A stretch of 64,000 nucleotides of DNA from JABDIP01 sp965212545 (GTDB taxonomy: Bacteria; Pseudomonadota; Alphaproteobacteria; DSM-16000; Inquilinaceae): NCBI GenBank assembly GCA_965212545.1, contig CBDBVB010000031.1, positions 98,437 through 162,436 of the forward strand, in the 5' to 3' direction. The notes beneath the pieces are model-generated. The model saw nothing but the letters and a program-made list of their open reading frames with translations. It was not told the origin of the DNA and made no database searches. Below are positions 47,578 through 56,797 of this stretch, in pieces (position 1 is the first letter of the stretch; each line of letters begins with the position of its first letter). The position numbers and the translations under genes were made by a program.

Positions 47578-47582
47578 CTAGT

Positions 47583-47597
47583 TGCGAACAATTCGCA
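47583..47597. promoter_or_regulatory. Fur-like palindrome upstream of fbpA (distal)
   Basis: TGCGAACAATTCGCA is a perfect six-base inverted repeat around CAA. A second, near-identical box lies 45 bases downstream and a third lies before the divergently located permease gene. The shape agrees with iron-responsive (Fur-family) boxes. It sits just after the cobT stop. Confidence 0.7.
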
Positions 47598-47642
47598 TTT
47601 TCACTTGCGCCCGATCTGCGGCTCTGTATGATCGCGTCGAAT

Positions 47643-47657
47643 TGCGAATGACTCGCA
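47643..47657. promoter_or_regulatory. Fur-like box at the fbpA promoter
   Basis: TGCGAATGACTCGCA, flanked by AAT and TTA, lies 17 bases before the fbpA ATG, where a bound repressor would block transcription. It matches the distal box and the box upstream of the permease gene. Assignment to Fur rather than another regulator is inferred from the iron-transport context. Confidence 0.75.
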
Positions 47658-47673
47658 TTAACGAAATCGAGCG

Positions 47674-48714
47674 ATGACCATGACCTGCCCCGAGACCTCA
47701 AGCTTCCGCCCCCTCAGATTTGCGGCCGCTGCCGCCGCGCTCAGCTTGTTCGCCGGTGCCGCCCTGGCACAGGAGATCAATGTCTACTCCTCGCGCCATT
47801 ACGACACCGATCTGTTGCTCTACGAGGGTTTCACGGACCAGACCGGCATCGCGGTCAACCTGATCGAAGGCAGCGCCGACGAGTTGATCCAACGCATCAC
47901 CGCCGAAGCCCGCAACAGCCCCGCCGACGTGCTGATCACCGTGGATGCCGGGCGGCTGTGGCGGGCCAATCAGGCCGGGCTGTTCCAGCCGATCGCGTCC
48001 GATGTGCTGGAGAGCCGCATACCGGCTCATCTGCGCCATCCCGAGGGGCGCTGGTTCGGCCTGTCGAAGCGGGCCCGGGTGATCTACTACAACCGCGCCG
48101 ACGGCCCGCCGGACGATGTCGCCAGCTATGAGGATCTCGCCGAATTCGACGGCAGCGTGTGCATTCGCAGCTCCGGCAACATCTACAACCAGTCCCTGCT
48201 GGCCTCGGTGATCGCCGCCCATGGCGAGGACGGCGCGGAGAGTTGGGCCGCCGGCGTGGTCGAGCATTTCGCCCGGGATCCGGCCGGCAACGACCGCGCC
48301 CAGATCAAGGGCGTGGCCGCCGGCGAGTGCACGCTGGGCGTCGCCAACAGCTACTACTGGGGCCAGATGATCTCCTCCGACGACGCCGGCGAGAGCGGAC
48401 CGGCGGGCCAGGTCGGCATCCTGTTTCCGAACCAGGACGGCCGCGGCACCCATGTCAACATCAGCGGCGGCGGCGTGTTGGCGAACGCGCCCAACCCGGA
48501 AGCCGCCGTGAAGTTCCTGGAATACCTGACCGGCGCCGAGGCGCAGAGGCTGTTCGCAGAGGGCAACAACGAATACCCGATCGATCCCGGCCTGCCGATC
48601 AGCGGTCCGATCGCCGAATGGGGTGCGTTCAAGGAAGACACCGTCAACGCCGACCTGCTGGGCGCCGGCAACCCCACCGCCGTTCAGATCTTCGACCGCG
48701 TGGGCTGGCGATAG
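47674..48714 (+). CDS. fbpA: Ferric iron ABC transporter substrate-binding protein
   Basis: Periplasmic binding protein of the FbpA/FutA/AfuA type. The signal peptide ends 'AGAALAQ', and the mature start 'EINVYSSRHYDTDLLLYEGF' is the classic opening. 'LIEGSADELIQRITAE', 'VDAGRLWRANQAGLFQP', 'WFGLSKRARVIYYNR' and 'GVANSYYWGQM' (with the iron-binding tyrosine pair) follow. Length 346. Two Fur-like boxes precede it and a strong terminator follows. Its permease is encoded on the opposite strand facing it; no ATPase is nearby. Confidence 0.93.
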   Translation: MTMTCPETSSFRPLRFAAAAAALSLFAGAALAQEINVYSSRHYDTDLLLYEGFTDQTGIAVNLIEGSADELIQRITAEARNSPADVLITVDAGRLWRANQAGLFQPIASDVLESRIPAHLRHPEGRWFGLSKRARVIYYNRADGPPDDVASYEDLAEFDGSVCIRSSGNIYNQSLLASVIAAHGEDGAESWAAGVVEHFARDPAGNDRAQIKGVAAGECTLGVANSYYWGQMISSDDAGESGPAGQVGILFPNQDGRGTHVNISGGGVLANAPNPEAAVKFLEYLTGAEAQRLFAEGNNEYPIDPGLPISGPIAEWGAFKEDTVNADLLGAGNPTAVQIFDRVGWR

Positions 48715-48734
48715 CCGCCGGTCCCTTCGCTCGG

Positions 48735-48764
48735 CGCGCCAGCCCATCAGGTTGGCGCGTTTTC
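48735..48764 (+). terminator. Rho-independent terminator after fbpA
   Basis: CGCGCCAGCC and GGTTGGCGCG pair over ten positions (one G-T) around loop CATCA and are followed directly by TTTT. It lies 20 bases after the fbpA stop. Confidence 0.88.
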
Positions 48765-48803
48765 TCTGCCGGCGCGGGACGGGTTGAATGAATCGCCGGC
48801 CGT

Positions 48804-50600
48804 TCAGCGGCGATGCACATCCGGATTGATCGACGACGATGCGATGGTGGCAGGCGCGCAGGGTGCGCAGGGCGCACAAGTCGCTCCCGGCCTGGAGCGA
48901 GTGATCGCCATGCTGAGCAGAACCACCGGGACCACTCCCACCGCGACGATGGTCAGCGCCGCCGTCGAGGCTTCCGCCAGCCGCTCGTCGGCCGCCAGGC
49001 GGAACGCCCGGACGGCCAGGGTATCGAAATTGAACGGCCGCACGATCAGGGTCGCCGGCAGTTCCTTCATGACATCGACGAAGACCAGCAGTCCGGCCGT
49101 CAGCAGCCCGGCCCGCATCATCGGCGCGTGCACCTTCAGCAGAGTGCGGCGCGCCGTCTGGCCCAGCGCGCGCGACGCATGGTCCATGCTGGGGCTGATC
49201 TTGCCCAGGCTCGACTCCACCGTGTTGTACGAGACCGCCAGGAAGCGGACCAGATAGGCGAAGACCAGGGCCGCGATCGAGCCGGTGAGCAACAGCCCGG
49301 TCGAGATCCCGAAGGTCTCGCGCATGATCGCATCGAGGCCGTTGTCGAATGCCGCGAACGGGATCAGCACGCCGACCGCCACCACCGAGCCCGGCACCGC
49401 ATAGCCCAGCCCGGCGAGACGGACCGACAGGCGGGTCAGCCATGTCGGGCGCAGGCGGATGCCGTAAGCCATCAGAGCCGCCAACAGCACGGCGAGCCCG
49501 GCCGTCACCGCCGCCAGCAGGAAGCTGTTGCCGGCAAAGCCGAGAAATCGCCGGCCCCAGAGCGGATCACCGCCGCCGATCGTCAGATTTAGCAATACCG
49601 CCGCCGGCAGCAGGAACCCGAGCAAAATCGGCAGGCCGCAAGCCAGGCTGGCGCCAAGGCCCTTCAAACCGAGCAGCGTGCGCGGGGTCAGGATGCGGTA
49701 GCGCCCGGTAGTATGGAAATATTGCGCCTTGCCGCGCGACCAGCGCTCCAGCACCACCAGGGCGGCCACGAACAGCAGCATGAAGGCCGCCAACTGCGCG
49801 GCGGCCACCGGCGCGCCCATGCCGAACCAGGTCCGGTAGATGCCGGTGGTGAAGGTCGAGACGCCGAAGAAGCTGACGGTGCCGTAATCGGCGATGGTCT
49901 CCATCAGCGCCAGCGCCAGACCGGCGGCGATCGCCGGCCGCGCAAGCGGCAGCGCCACGCCGAAGAAACTGCGCCACGGCCCCCGCCCCAGTGTGCGGCT
50001 GACCTCGATCACGCAGAGCGACTGTTCCAGGAAGGCCTTGCGCGCCAGCAGATAGACATAAGGGTACAGCACCAGCCCAAGCATCAGGATCGCGCCCTGG
50101 ATGGAGCGGATGCGCGGGAACCAGTAGTCGCGGGCCGACGCCCAGCCGAACAGGTCGCGCAGCAGGGTCTGCACCGGGCCGGCGTAGTCCAGCAAATCGG
50201 TGTAGACATAAGCCATCACATAGGCCGGCACCGCCAATGGCAGCAGCAGGGCCCATTCGAACACGCGGCTGCCCGGGAACCGGTGCATCGTCACCAGCCA
50301 CGCCGTCGAAACGCCGATCACCGCCGCCAGGACACCGACACCGACCAGCAGGATCAGCGTGTTGATCACGTAGAGCGGCAGTACGGTCGAAGCCAAATGC
50401 TGCCAGACGCCGCCGGAGCCCGCGAACACCCGGCTAAGCACCACCAGCACTGGCAGGGCGACCAGCATCGCCACCGCCACCGTCAGCACGGTCCAGCCTC
50501 CCGTGCCCCGGATGCCCAGGGCCGGCCGTTTCACCTCGGATGGGAATGTTTCGGTCGCCACGATTTCTGCTGTTTGCGTCCTTCGCCGTGCCGTGGCCAT
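48804..50600 (-). CDS. fbpB: Ferric iron ABC transporter permease (FbpB/SfuB type)
   Basis: A fused two-unit permease of about 598 residues and 12 helices. Two BPD_transp_1 units are visible, each with an EAA-type loop: 'IEVSRTLGRGPWRSFFGVALP' and 'DHASRALGQTARRTLLKVHAP'. The start at 50600 is set by the 'MATARRR' N-terminus. The C-terminus carries a short 'CAPCAPCAP' repeat, not usual in this family. A Fur-like box lies 33 bases upstream. Expected partners are the adjacent fbpA and an ATPase encoded elsewhere. Confidence 0.93.
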   Translation of the reverse strand: MATARRRTQTAEIVATETFPSEVKRPALGIRGTGGWTVLTVAVAMLVALPVLVVLSRVFAGSGGVWQHLASTVLPLYVINTLILLVGVGVLAAVIGVSTAWLVTMHRFPGSRVFEWALLLPLAVPAYVMAYVYTDLLDYAGPVQTLLRDLFGWASARDYWFPRIRSIQGAILMLGLVLYPYVYLLARKAFLEQSLCVIEVSRTLGRGPWRSFFGVALPLARPAIAAGLALALMETIADYGTVSFFGVSTFTTGIYRTWFGMGAPVAAAQLAAFMLLFVAALVVLERWSRGKAQYFHTTGRYRILTPRTLLGLKGLGASLACGLPILLGFLLPAAVLLNLTIGGGDPLWGRRFLGFAGNSFLLAAVTAGLAVLLAALMAYGIRLRPTWLTRLSVRLAGLGYAVPGSVVAVGVLIPFAAFDNGLDAIMRETFGISTGLLLTGSIAALVFAYLVRFLAVSYNTVESSLGKISPSMDHASRALGQTARRTLLKVHAPMMRAGLLTAGLLVFVDVMKELPATLIVRPFNFDTLAVRAFRLAADERLAEASTAALTIVAVGVVPVVLLSMAITRSRPGATCAPCAPCAPATIASSSINPDVHRR

Positions 50601-50632
50601 GATTTGTATCAAGACCCGACCCCTCTAGATAA

Positions 50633-50647
50633 TGCGAATGACTTGCG
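50633..50647. promoter_or_regulatory. Fur-like box at the fbpB promoter
   Basis: TGCGAATGACTTGCG matches the fbpA-proximal box at 13 of 15 positions. It lies 33 bases before the permease start on the minus strand, next to a TAGATAAT tract. The shared box implies that both halves of the iron system respond together. Confidence 0.7.
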
Positions 50648-50747
50648 ATTGCAATTGCGGCCTATTTCGGGCGAGCCCTGGGCCATTGACATGGCTCATT
50701 GTCCGCCTCCGCTCGAGATCGGAGCATGAACGGCGCCATCGACAGGT

Positions 50748-52634
50748 TTGAAGCGAACCAAACGTGTAGTGCCGAACGAGGAAAAAGCCCGGGCCAAGGC
50801 ATTCAGACTTGGACCGGTATCGATCTCGATCACCCTTGCGACAAGCATGGGTGCGCTGGTGTTGCTTGGCATCGCGTCGGTCCTCGTGATCGGGGTCACG
50901 ACCAGTCAGCGCAACACGCTCAGCCTCCTGAACCAGCAATCCCAGTTGATCGTGGCCGCCATGGAGACCACGGTCCACAGCCACATCGATCCGGCCATAG
51001 ACCAGGTCGATTTCGTCGCGCGGCTCTTCGAGTCCGGGGCGATCGATCTGTCCGATAGAAACCGCGTCCAGGACATTCTGACCGGAGCCCTTGCCGGGAC
51101 GCCACAGGTCGGCGCCCTCCTGACCTGGGACCCCGGGTTCGCAACGCACGGCGTCTACAGCGACATCGATCGGAATATCGGACCGATATTCACGGACTTC
51201 CCCAACACGCCCGATATCCTCCGCATGCTGGAGGCAATGGGCGAGGCGCCGGACCTGGTGTTCGGCGACCTCATGTATGTGGAAGGCAATACCTACGTCA
51301 ATCTCGGGCGGGCACTGAGGCACGATGGCAGGTTGCTGGGGTATCTCGGCACAGGCGTGACCCTGCAGGAGTTGTCGCGGCTGGTAACCGAGGTCAGCGA
51401 TCTGTTCGGCATCACGGCATTCATCCTGCACGGCCGGGAGCGGGTCCTGGCCCACCCGTTCATGGTCGGCGGTCACCCCGAGCAGTCGGCGCGGAATCCG
51501 ACCGTCGGGCTGACCAGGGTCGGCGACCCGGTCGTCGCGGCCATCTGGTCCGGCGCGCCCACGCCCGGGTTCGAGGAGGCACGAGCCGCCGACGTGCATG
51601 TCACCACCGTCTGGCTGGGGTCGCGCGAATACATCGTCCTGTATCGGTGGATCGACCGCTACGGCACGGAGCCCTGGGCTCTCGCAGCGCATTTCCCGGT
51701 CGAGCTCGTCGGCGAGGAATTCGCCCGCATCGAGGCGTCGATCCTTGCCGGGATTGCCGTTCTGCTCGTCGCTCTGGTCGCAGCAGTCATTCTGGGCCGG
51801 GTGATCGCCGCGCCGATCAAGCGGCTGGCCGCGGGCGCCCAGCGCGTCGGCTCACTGGAGCTGGACAGCGTAGAGGCGTTGCCGCCCAGCGCCATTCGGG
51901 AGCTCAATGACGAGGCCCATGCCTTCAACACCATGCTGGCCGGGCTCAAATCGTTCGAAACCTACGTCCCGCGAACCCTGGTCGGCCGTCTGATCGCCAA
52001 GGGAGAACATCAGGACGTTCGGTCGGTGGCCCGTGAGCTGACCGTCATGTTCACCGACATTGTCGGCTTCACCGCACAGTCCGAGACCCTGCCGGCCGAC
52101 GAAACCGCGGCCTTTCTGAACACCCATTTCGGCATGCTGGGCCGCTGCGTCGAGGCCGAGGCCGGTACCATCGACAAATATATCGGCGATGCCCTGATGG
52201 CATTCTGGAGCGCGCCGGACAGGCAGCGCGACCATGCCTCGCGAGCCTGCCGCGCCGCCCTTGCCATGGCAGCGACGGTGGCCGACGACAACCGCGGACG
52301 GGCCGAACAAGGTCTGGCGCCGATCCGCATCCGGATCGGGATCCACAGCGGGCCCGCCGTCGTCGGCAATATCGGCGCGCCGGGCCGGATCAACTACACC
52401 GCCGTCGGCGACACGGTGAACACGACGCAAAGGCTCGAAGCTCTGGGGAAACAGATCGACGATGGGGCCGAGGTCACCATCCTCATCACCTCCGCCACCC
52501 GCGCCCATCTCGGCGCCGAGTTCACGGTCGCGTCTGCCGGGGCCTTTCACGTCCCGGGAAAGGAGCACCCGTTGCAGGTGTTCCGACTGCTGCCCGATGC
52601 CGGGCGCGCGGGGGAGCGGGTCGGTGTCAATTGA
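50748..52634 (+). CDS. Membrane class III adenylate/guanylate cyclase with extracytoplasmic sensor
   Basis: A 628-residue receptor cyclase. A transmembrane helix near 28-50 precedes a Cache-like periplasmic domain of about 270 residues; a second helix near 328-352 and a HAMP-type linker follow. The cyclase domain from about 420 has 'ELTVMFTDIVGFTAQSETL' (metal aspartate), 'TIDKYIGDALMAFW' and 'IRIGIHSGPAVVGNIGAPGR', then 'NYTAVGDTVNTTQRLEAL'. It makes a cyclic nucleotide in response to an outside ligand; cAMP is the usual product. The start is a TTG (50748) or GTG (50769); no ATG fits. Confidence 0.9.
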   Translation: MKRTKRVVPNEEKARAKAFRLGPVSISITLATSMGALVLLGIASVLVIGVTTSQRNTLSLLNQQSQLIVAAMETTVHSHIDPAIDQVDFVARLFESGAIDLSDRNRVQDILTGALAGTPQVGALLTWDPGFATHGVYSDIDRNIGPIFTDFPNTPDILRMLEAMGEAPDLVFGDLMYVEGNTYVNLGRALRHDGRLLGYLGTGVTLQELSRLVTEVSDLFGITAFILHGRERVLAHPFMVGGHPEQSARNPTVGLTRVGDPVVAAIWSGAPTPGFEEARAADVHVTTVWLGSREYIVLYRWIDRYGTEPWALAAHFPVELVGEEFARIEASILAGIAVLLVALVAAVILGRVIAAPIKRLAAGAQRVGSLELDSVEALPPSAIRELNDEAHAFNTMLAGLKSFETYVPRTLVGRLIAKGEHQDVRSVARELTVMFTDIVGFTAQSETLPADETAAFLNTHFGMLGRCVEAEAGTIDKYIGDALMAFWSAPDRQRDHASRACRAALAMAATVADDNRGRAEQGLAPIRIRIGIHSGPAVVGNIGAPGRINYTAVGDTVNTTQRLEALGKQIDDGAEVTILITSATRAHLGAEFTVASAGAFHVPGKEHPLQVFRLLPDAGRAGERVGVN

Positions 52635-52649
52635 ACGGAAAGAAATGCG

Positions 52650-53828
52650 CTAACGTTCGGCGGCCAGTTCCTGCTCCACAAGCGCCGCCCAGAAGCTGGC
52701 ACCGGTCGCCAATGCCTCGTCGTTGAAGTCGTAGCGGCTGTTGTGGTGCAGCCTGCCGTCCTCGGCCGGGCCGTTGCCGACCCAGACATAGGCGCCGGGT
52801 ACCGCCTGGGACAGGAACGCGAAATCATCGCCGGCCGTGCTGGGCGGGAAGTCCCGCACGACCCTTTCGGACCCGACAACCGACATGGCCGCCCGGGCCG
52901 CCCGGGCGGTCGCCTCTGGATCGTTCACCACCGGCGGATTGCGGCGGATGTAGCGGTATTCCGCGGTGACGTCGTGCGCTGCGGCCACACCGTCGGCAAT
53001 GCGACCGATCGCGACCTGCAGGTGGTCGCGCACCTCGGGCCGGTAGGCACGGGCCGTGCCGCGCAGGGTCACCTCGTCCGGGATTACCGACCACGCGTCC
53101 GGATCGCCGCCGAAGATGCTGCAGGCGCTGACCACGGCGGCGTCTAGCGGATCGATTCTGCGCGCGACGATGGTCTGCAACGCGGTCAGGAACTGCCCGG
53201 ACGCAGTGATCGGGTCGCGGCCCAGATGCGGCTTGGCACCATGGGTGCCGACGCCCCGGAACACCACTTCCCAGCTGTCCGACGATGCCAGTTGCGGACC
53301 GGGCGTGACCGCGATCTGATCGGTCGCGAGGCCCGGCATGTTGTGCATGCCGTAGACGGCATCGGCCGGAAAGCGCTCGAACAGCCCCTCCTCGACCATG
53401 ACGCGGCCGCCGCCGCGCCCTTCCTCGGCCGGCTGGAACACGAAATGCACCGTGCCGTCGAATTTGCGGCTGCCGGCCAGGTAGCGCGCCGCCCCCAGCA
53501 GCATCGTCGTGTGGCCGTCATGGCCGCAGGCATGCATCTGGCCGGCCCGGCGCGATGCATGGCCGAAATCGTTCTTCTCCGGCATCGGCAGGGCGTCCAT
53601 ATCCGCCCGCAGGGCGATCGCTCGCGTTCCGGTGCCGACCTTCAGTGTGCCGACCACGCCGGTGACGGCCAGGCCGCGGTCGACGACGATGCCCCATTCC
53701 GACAGCCGGTCGGCCACGATCCCGGCGGTCCGCGTCTCTTCGAAGGCGATCTCGGGATGGGCGTGCAGGTCACGACGGATCGACCGCAGCTCGTCGGCAT
53801 ATCCGGCGATCACCGGGTTGATCGGCAT
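52650..53828 (-). CDS. M20D family amidohydrolase (hippurate/N-acyl-amino-acid hydrolase-like)
   Basis: Dimetal hydrolase of 392 residues. 'SIRRDLHAHPEIAFEETRT' opens it. 'ALRADMDALPMPE' and 'MHACGHDGHTTMLLGAARYL' carry metal ligands, 'FVFQPAEEGRGGGRVMVEEG' the catalytic glutamate, and 'HNMPG' and 'TAGDDFAFLSQAVPGAY' follow. These enzymes cleave N-acyl amino acids or related amides in the cytosol. The substrate is not evident. It ends 16 bases from the cyclase on the other strand and is followed upstream by a TauD-type oxygenase gene, probably in one operon. Confidence 0.92.
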   Translation of the reverse strand: MPINPVIAGYADELRSIRRDLHAHPEIAFEETRTAGIVADRLSEWGIVVDRGLAVTGVVGTLKVGTGTRAIALRADMDALPMPEKNDFGHASRRAGQMHACGHDGHTTMLLGAARYLAGSRKFDGTVHFVFQPAEEGRGGGRVMVEEGLFERFPADAVYGMHNMPGLATDQIAVTPGPQLASSDSWEVVFRGVGTHGAKPHLGRDPITASGQFLTALQTIVARRIDPLDAAVVSACSIFGGDPDAWSVIPDEVTLRGTARAYRPEVRDHLQVAIGRIADGVAAAHDVTAEYRYIRRNPPVVNDPEATARAARAAMSVVGSERVVRDFPPSTAGDDFAFLSQAVPGAYVWVGNGPAEDGRLHHNSRYDFNDEALATGASFWAALVEQELAAER

Positions 53829-53837
53829 GATCGTCCC

Positions 53838-54857
53838 TCAGCCGGCTGGCAGCGATGGGACGCCGCCACGGACCGCGCCGGCCTCGACGGTCCCGTACAG
53901 CGCCTTGAACGGGGCCGGCAAGCGGCGGCTGTTCGGCATCGCCAGCCAGAGCCTCAGAAGGTGGCGGCGGCGCTCAGGTTCGGCATGGTCCTCGAAAGCA
54001 CTGCGGGCATGCAGGGTCAGATAGCTGTTCAGGAACTGCATATCGCCGGGCTCGAAATCCATGTCCAGCGCCAGCGCGTCGGCGGTGCGGTCCAGCATGT
54101 CGAGCGCTTCGATCTGGGTCTCGGTCAGGCGCGGCACTTCGGCGAAGCGTTGCGCATCCTCGATATAGTCGCGCACATAGCGCACCGCGAAGACACCGTC
54201 CTCGGCCATGAAGACCGGCATTTCGGCCACCGGCGGAGCGCCGGGCGGCTGCTCACCGCGTCGGTCGCTGTAGAATGGCGCACACAGAGTCTCCAGCAGG
54301 TCCGGCCGCTCTTCGCCGATCGCCCGGTGCACGGCGACGGCGCTTGCGACCCGGCTGGCGCCGCCGGATTTCGGCTTGCGCAGGCACATCAGCGTGACGC
54401 AATCGCAGCGGTCGGTGTGGAACAGCAGCCGCGCCCTGGTCTCGTAGCCGCGCACCGATGGATCCTTGATATCGCCTCCCAGATCGCGGACATGTCCGAG
54501 TGTGTCGCCCTTGCGGCTCTGCGGCACGGCGGTGCCGAGATGGGTTCCGAGCCCCCAGAAGATCAGCGCCGCCTGGTCCTCGGAATAGCGTTCGATCGGC
54601 AGGCCGCGGAGCAGCACGAAACCGCGTCCGGCCTCGATCTCGCGGGCCAGGTCGGCCAGCACTGCAGCAGCGCCCGGCAGCGGGAATTCGGCCCTGCCGA
54701 TCGCCTCGCGGGATCGGCCGAGCGATTGCGCATGGCGAAGCGCCGCGTCGATCTCCTCGATCTGCGCCGCTGTCAGCGTGACGATCCAGTCCCGTGCGCC
54801 GGATAGGGACGCACCGGTCCAGTCGGCCGGCGATGCGTGAACGACGTCGATTGCCAA
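53838..54857 (-). CDS. TauD/TfdA-type 2-oxoglutarate dioxygenase
   Basis: A 339-residue Fe(II)/2-oxoglutarate oxygenase. 'LLFHTDRCDCVTLMCL' gives the H-x-D pair and 'LNSYLTLHARSAFEDH' the distal histidine, with 'RRHLLRLWLAMPNSRRLP' supplying the 2-oxoglutarate arginine and a typical end. 'GRGFVLLRGLPIERYSEDQ' matches the family's N-terminal block. Its substrate is unknown. The M20 hydrolase gene is nine bases downstream, so both may act on one amide compound. The 252-base gap upstream holds both divergent promoters but no structure I can support. Confidence 0.9.
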   Translation of the reverse strand: MAIDVVHASPADWTGASLSGARDWIVTLTAAQIEEIDAALRHAQSLGRSREAIGRAEFPLPGAAAVLADLAREIEAGRGFVLLRGLPIERYSEDQAALIFWGLGTHLGTAVPQSRKGDTLGHVRDLGGDIKDPSVRGYETRARLLFHTDRCDCVTLMCLRKPKSGGASRVASAVAVHRAIGEERPDLLETLCAPFYSDRRGEQPPGAPPVAEMPVFMAEDGVFAVRYVRDYIEDAQRFAEVPRLTETQIEALDMLDRTADALALDMDFEPGDMQFLNSYLTLHARSAFEDHAEPERRRHLLRLWLAMPNSRRLPAPFKALYGTVEAGAVRGGVPSLPAG

Positions 54858-55109
54858 TGTGAACAGGCCCCATCCTGTTGAAATTCCAGTTTCGATGCCG
54901 CAAGCCTAGCCCGTACATCGGCCATGGGCCAAGGCCGCTGGAGAATCGTTCTCGGGAGGCCAAGCAATCCGTGACCGGCATCGGCGATGCGCGCTAGACT
55001 TGCGGTCCGGGACCAACAAAACGAAACGGTGCGCAGGGTACGGAACGGCGGCCCGATGACGATCGCCGAACCATCCAGACGATCGAGCGCACGCGATAAG
55101 GGGAGTGTC

Positions 55110-56681
55110 ATGAATCATTGGATGAAGCGGCTTTGCGCTGCAACGGCCGGCGTGCTGCTGGCGACATCGGCCGGGGCGGCCGAGCTGGTGATCGGGTCGA
55201 AGGCGGAGCCGACCTCGTTGGATCCGCATTTCCACAGCCTGGTCACCAATATCGCCTATTCGCGGCACCTGTTCGAGCCGCTGGTCATCCAGGACGCGAC
55301 CCAGCAGTTGCAGCCGGCCCTGGCAGAAAGCTGGCGGGCTCTCGACGACACGACCTGGGAGTTCAAACTGCGCGAAGGAGTCAGCTGGCATGACGGATCG
55401 CCGTTCACCGCCGCCGACGTGCTGTTCACGCTTGGCCGGGCCGGAGAGGTGCCGAACAGCCCGTCCTCGTTCAAGAGCTACACCGGCCCGATCACTGCGG
55501 CCCGCGCCGTCGACGACCTGACCATCCAGCTCGAAACCGCCCAGCCGGTGCCGCTGCTGCCGAACCTTCTGAGCCTGGTGATGATCGTGTCCGAGGCGCA
55601 TGGCCGGGATGCCACCACCGAGGACTACAATGCCGGCACCGCGACCATCGGCACCGGCCCATACAAGCTGGTCGAATGGGTCCGCAGCGACCGGCTGGTG
55701 ATGGAGCGTAACGACGCCTATTGGGGCGAAGCGCCGGCCTTCGAGCAGGTGACCTACAAGCCGATCAGCAGCGACGCCTCGCGGGTCGCGGCCCTGTTGT
55801 CCGGCGACGTCGACATGATCGACGTCGTGCCGCCGGCGGATATCGCCATGCTGCGGTCCAATGACGAGCTGGTCCTGGCGGAGAGCGTCGCCAACCGGCT
55901 GCTGTTCCTGATGTTCGACAGCGATCGCGAGCAGACGCCGATGGTCACCGGGCTGGACGGCGAGCCCATCGCCAACCCGTTCCTCGACGTTCGCGTGAGG
56001 CAGGCCGTGGATCTGGCCATCGACCGCGATGCCATCGTCAGCCGCATCTTCGAGGGCAGCGCGCTGGCGACCGGCGATCTGGCCCCGCCCGGCTATTTCG
56101 GCACCAGCCCCGGCATCCTTGAGCCGGCCGCGCAGAACCTCGACGCCGCCAAGGCGCTGCTGGCCGAGGCCGGCTTCGCGGACGGCTTCAAGGTCACCGT
56201 CAACGGCACCAACGACCGCTACATCAATGACAGCGACGTGGTCCAGGCGCTGGCCCAGATGCTGAGCCGGCTGGGGCTCCAGGTCGAGGCCCAGACCGAG
56301 AGCCGCACCACCTATTTCGGCAACGCCAACAATCTGGAATACAGCCTGATGCTGCTCAGCTTCTCGCCCAATCCGGAAGTGCTGGGCATGCTGGAGGTGC
56401 TGCTGCACACCCATGACCGCGATCGCGGCCTTGGCTGGAACAATCGCGGCCGCTATTCCAATGCCGAAGTCGACCAGATGATCGTCGAGGCACGCCAGAC
56501 CGTCGACCCGGTCGCCCGCGAGGCCCTGGAGCAACAGGCCGCCCAGCTGGCGGTCGGCATCGACAAGGGCTTGCTGCCGCTCTACTTCCAGTACAACACC
56601 TGGGCGCTGCGCAAGGGCCTGACCTACGAGGCCCGCACCGACGAGATGACCCTGGCGATGAGCGTGAAGCCGGCGAACTGA
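55110..56681 (+). CDS. ABC transporter peptide/nickel-type substrate-binding protein (family 5)
   Basis: A secreted protein of 523 residues with a signal peptide ('LCAATAGVLLATSAGAA') and the family-5 core: 'GSKAEPTSLDPHFHSLVTN', 'WEFKLREGVSWHDGSPFTAAD', 'GTGPYKLVEWVRSDRLVMER' and 'RVRQAVDLAIDRDAI'. Such proteins capture oligopeptides, glutathione or metal chelates. ATG 55110 follows GGGGAG. No permease or ATPase gene is adjacent, so it must pair with a transporter elsewhere. It is divergent from the TauD-type oxygenase. Confidence 0.92.
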   Translation: MNHWMKRLCAATAGVLLATSAGAAELVIGSKAEPTSLDPHFHSLVTNIAYSRHLFEPLVIQDATQQLQPALAESWRALDDTTWEFKLREGVSWHDGSPFTAADVLFTLGRAGEVPNSPSSFKSYTGPITAARAVDDLTIQLETAQPVPLLPNLLSLVMIVSEAHGRDATTEDYNAGTATIGTGPYKLVEWVRSDRLVMERNDAYWGEAPAFEQVTYKPISSDASRVAALLSGDVDMIDVVPPADIAMLRSNDELVLAESVANRLLFLMFDSDREQTPMVTGLDGEPIANPFLDVRVRQAVDLAIDRDAIVSRIFEGSALATGDLAPPGYFGTSPGILEPAAQNLDAAKALLAEAGFADGFKVTVNGTNDRYINDSDVVQALAQMLSRLGLQVEAQTESRTTYFGNANNLEYSLMLLSFSPNPEVLGMLEVLLHTHDRDRGLGWNNRGRYSNAEVDQMIVEARQTVDPVAREALEQQAAQLAVGIDKGLLPLYFQYNTWALRKGLTYEARTDEMTLAMSVKPAN

Positions 56682-56697
56682 CAGCCGGGGCGTCCAG

Positions 56698-56797
56698 CCC
56701 TCACCCGGAGGGAGAAGGAACCAACGGCCGCCACCGGCACCCCTCTCCCCTCGTGGGAGAGGGAGGGACCCGATGCGCAGCATTGGGAGGGTGAGGG
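56698..56797. repeat. Nested palindromic intergenic element
   Basis: CCCTCACCC and GGGTGAGGG form nine-base outer arms at the two ends, and CCCTCTCCC and GGGAGAGGG form a nine-base inner hairpin (56741-56763) around CTCGT. This type of mosaic palindrome is dispersed in many alphaproteobacterial genomes, as I recall. It lies between two convergent genes and could also terminate transcription, though no T run follows. Confidence 0.75.
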
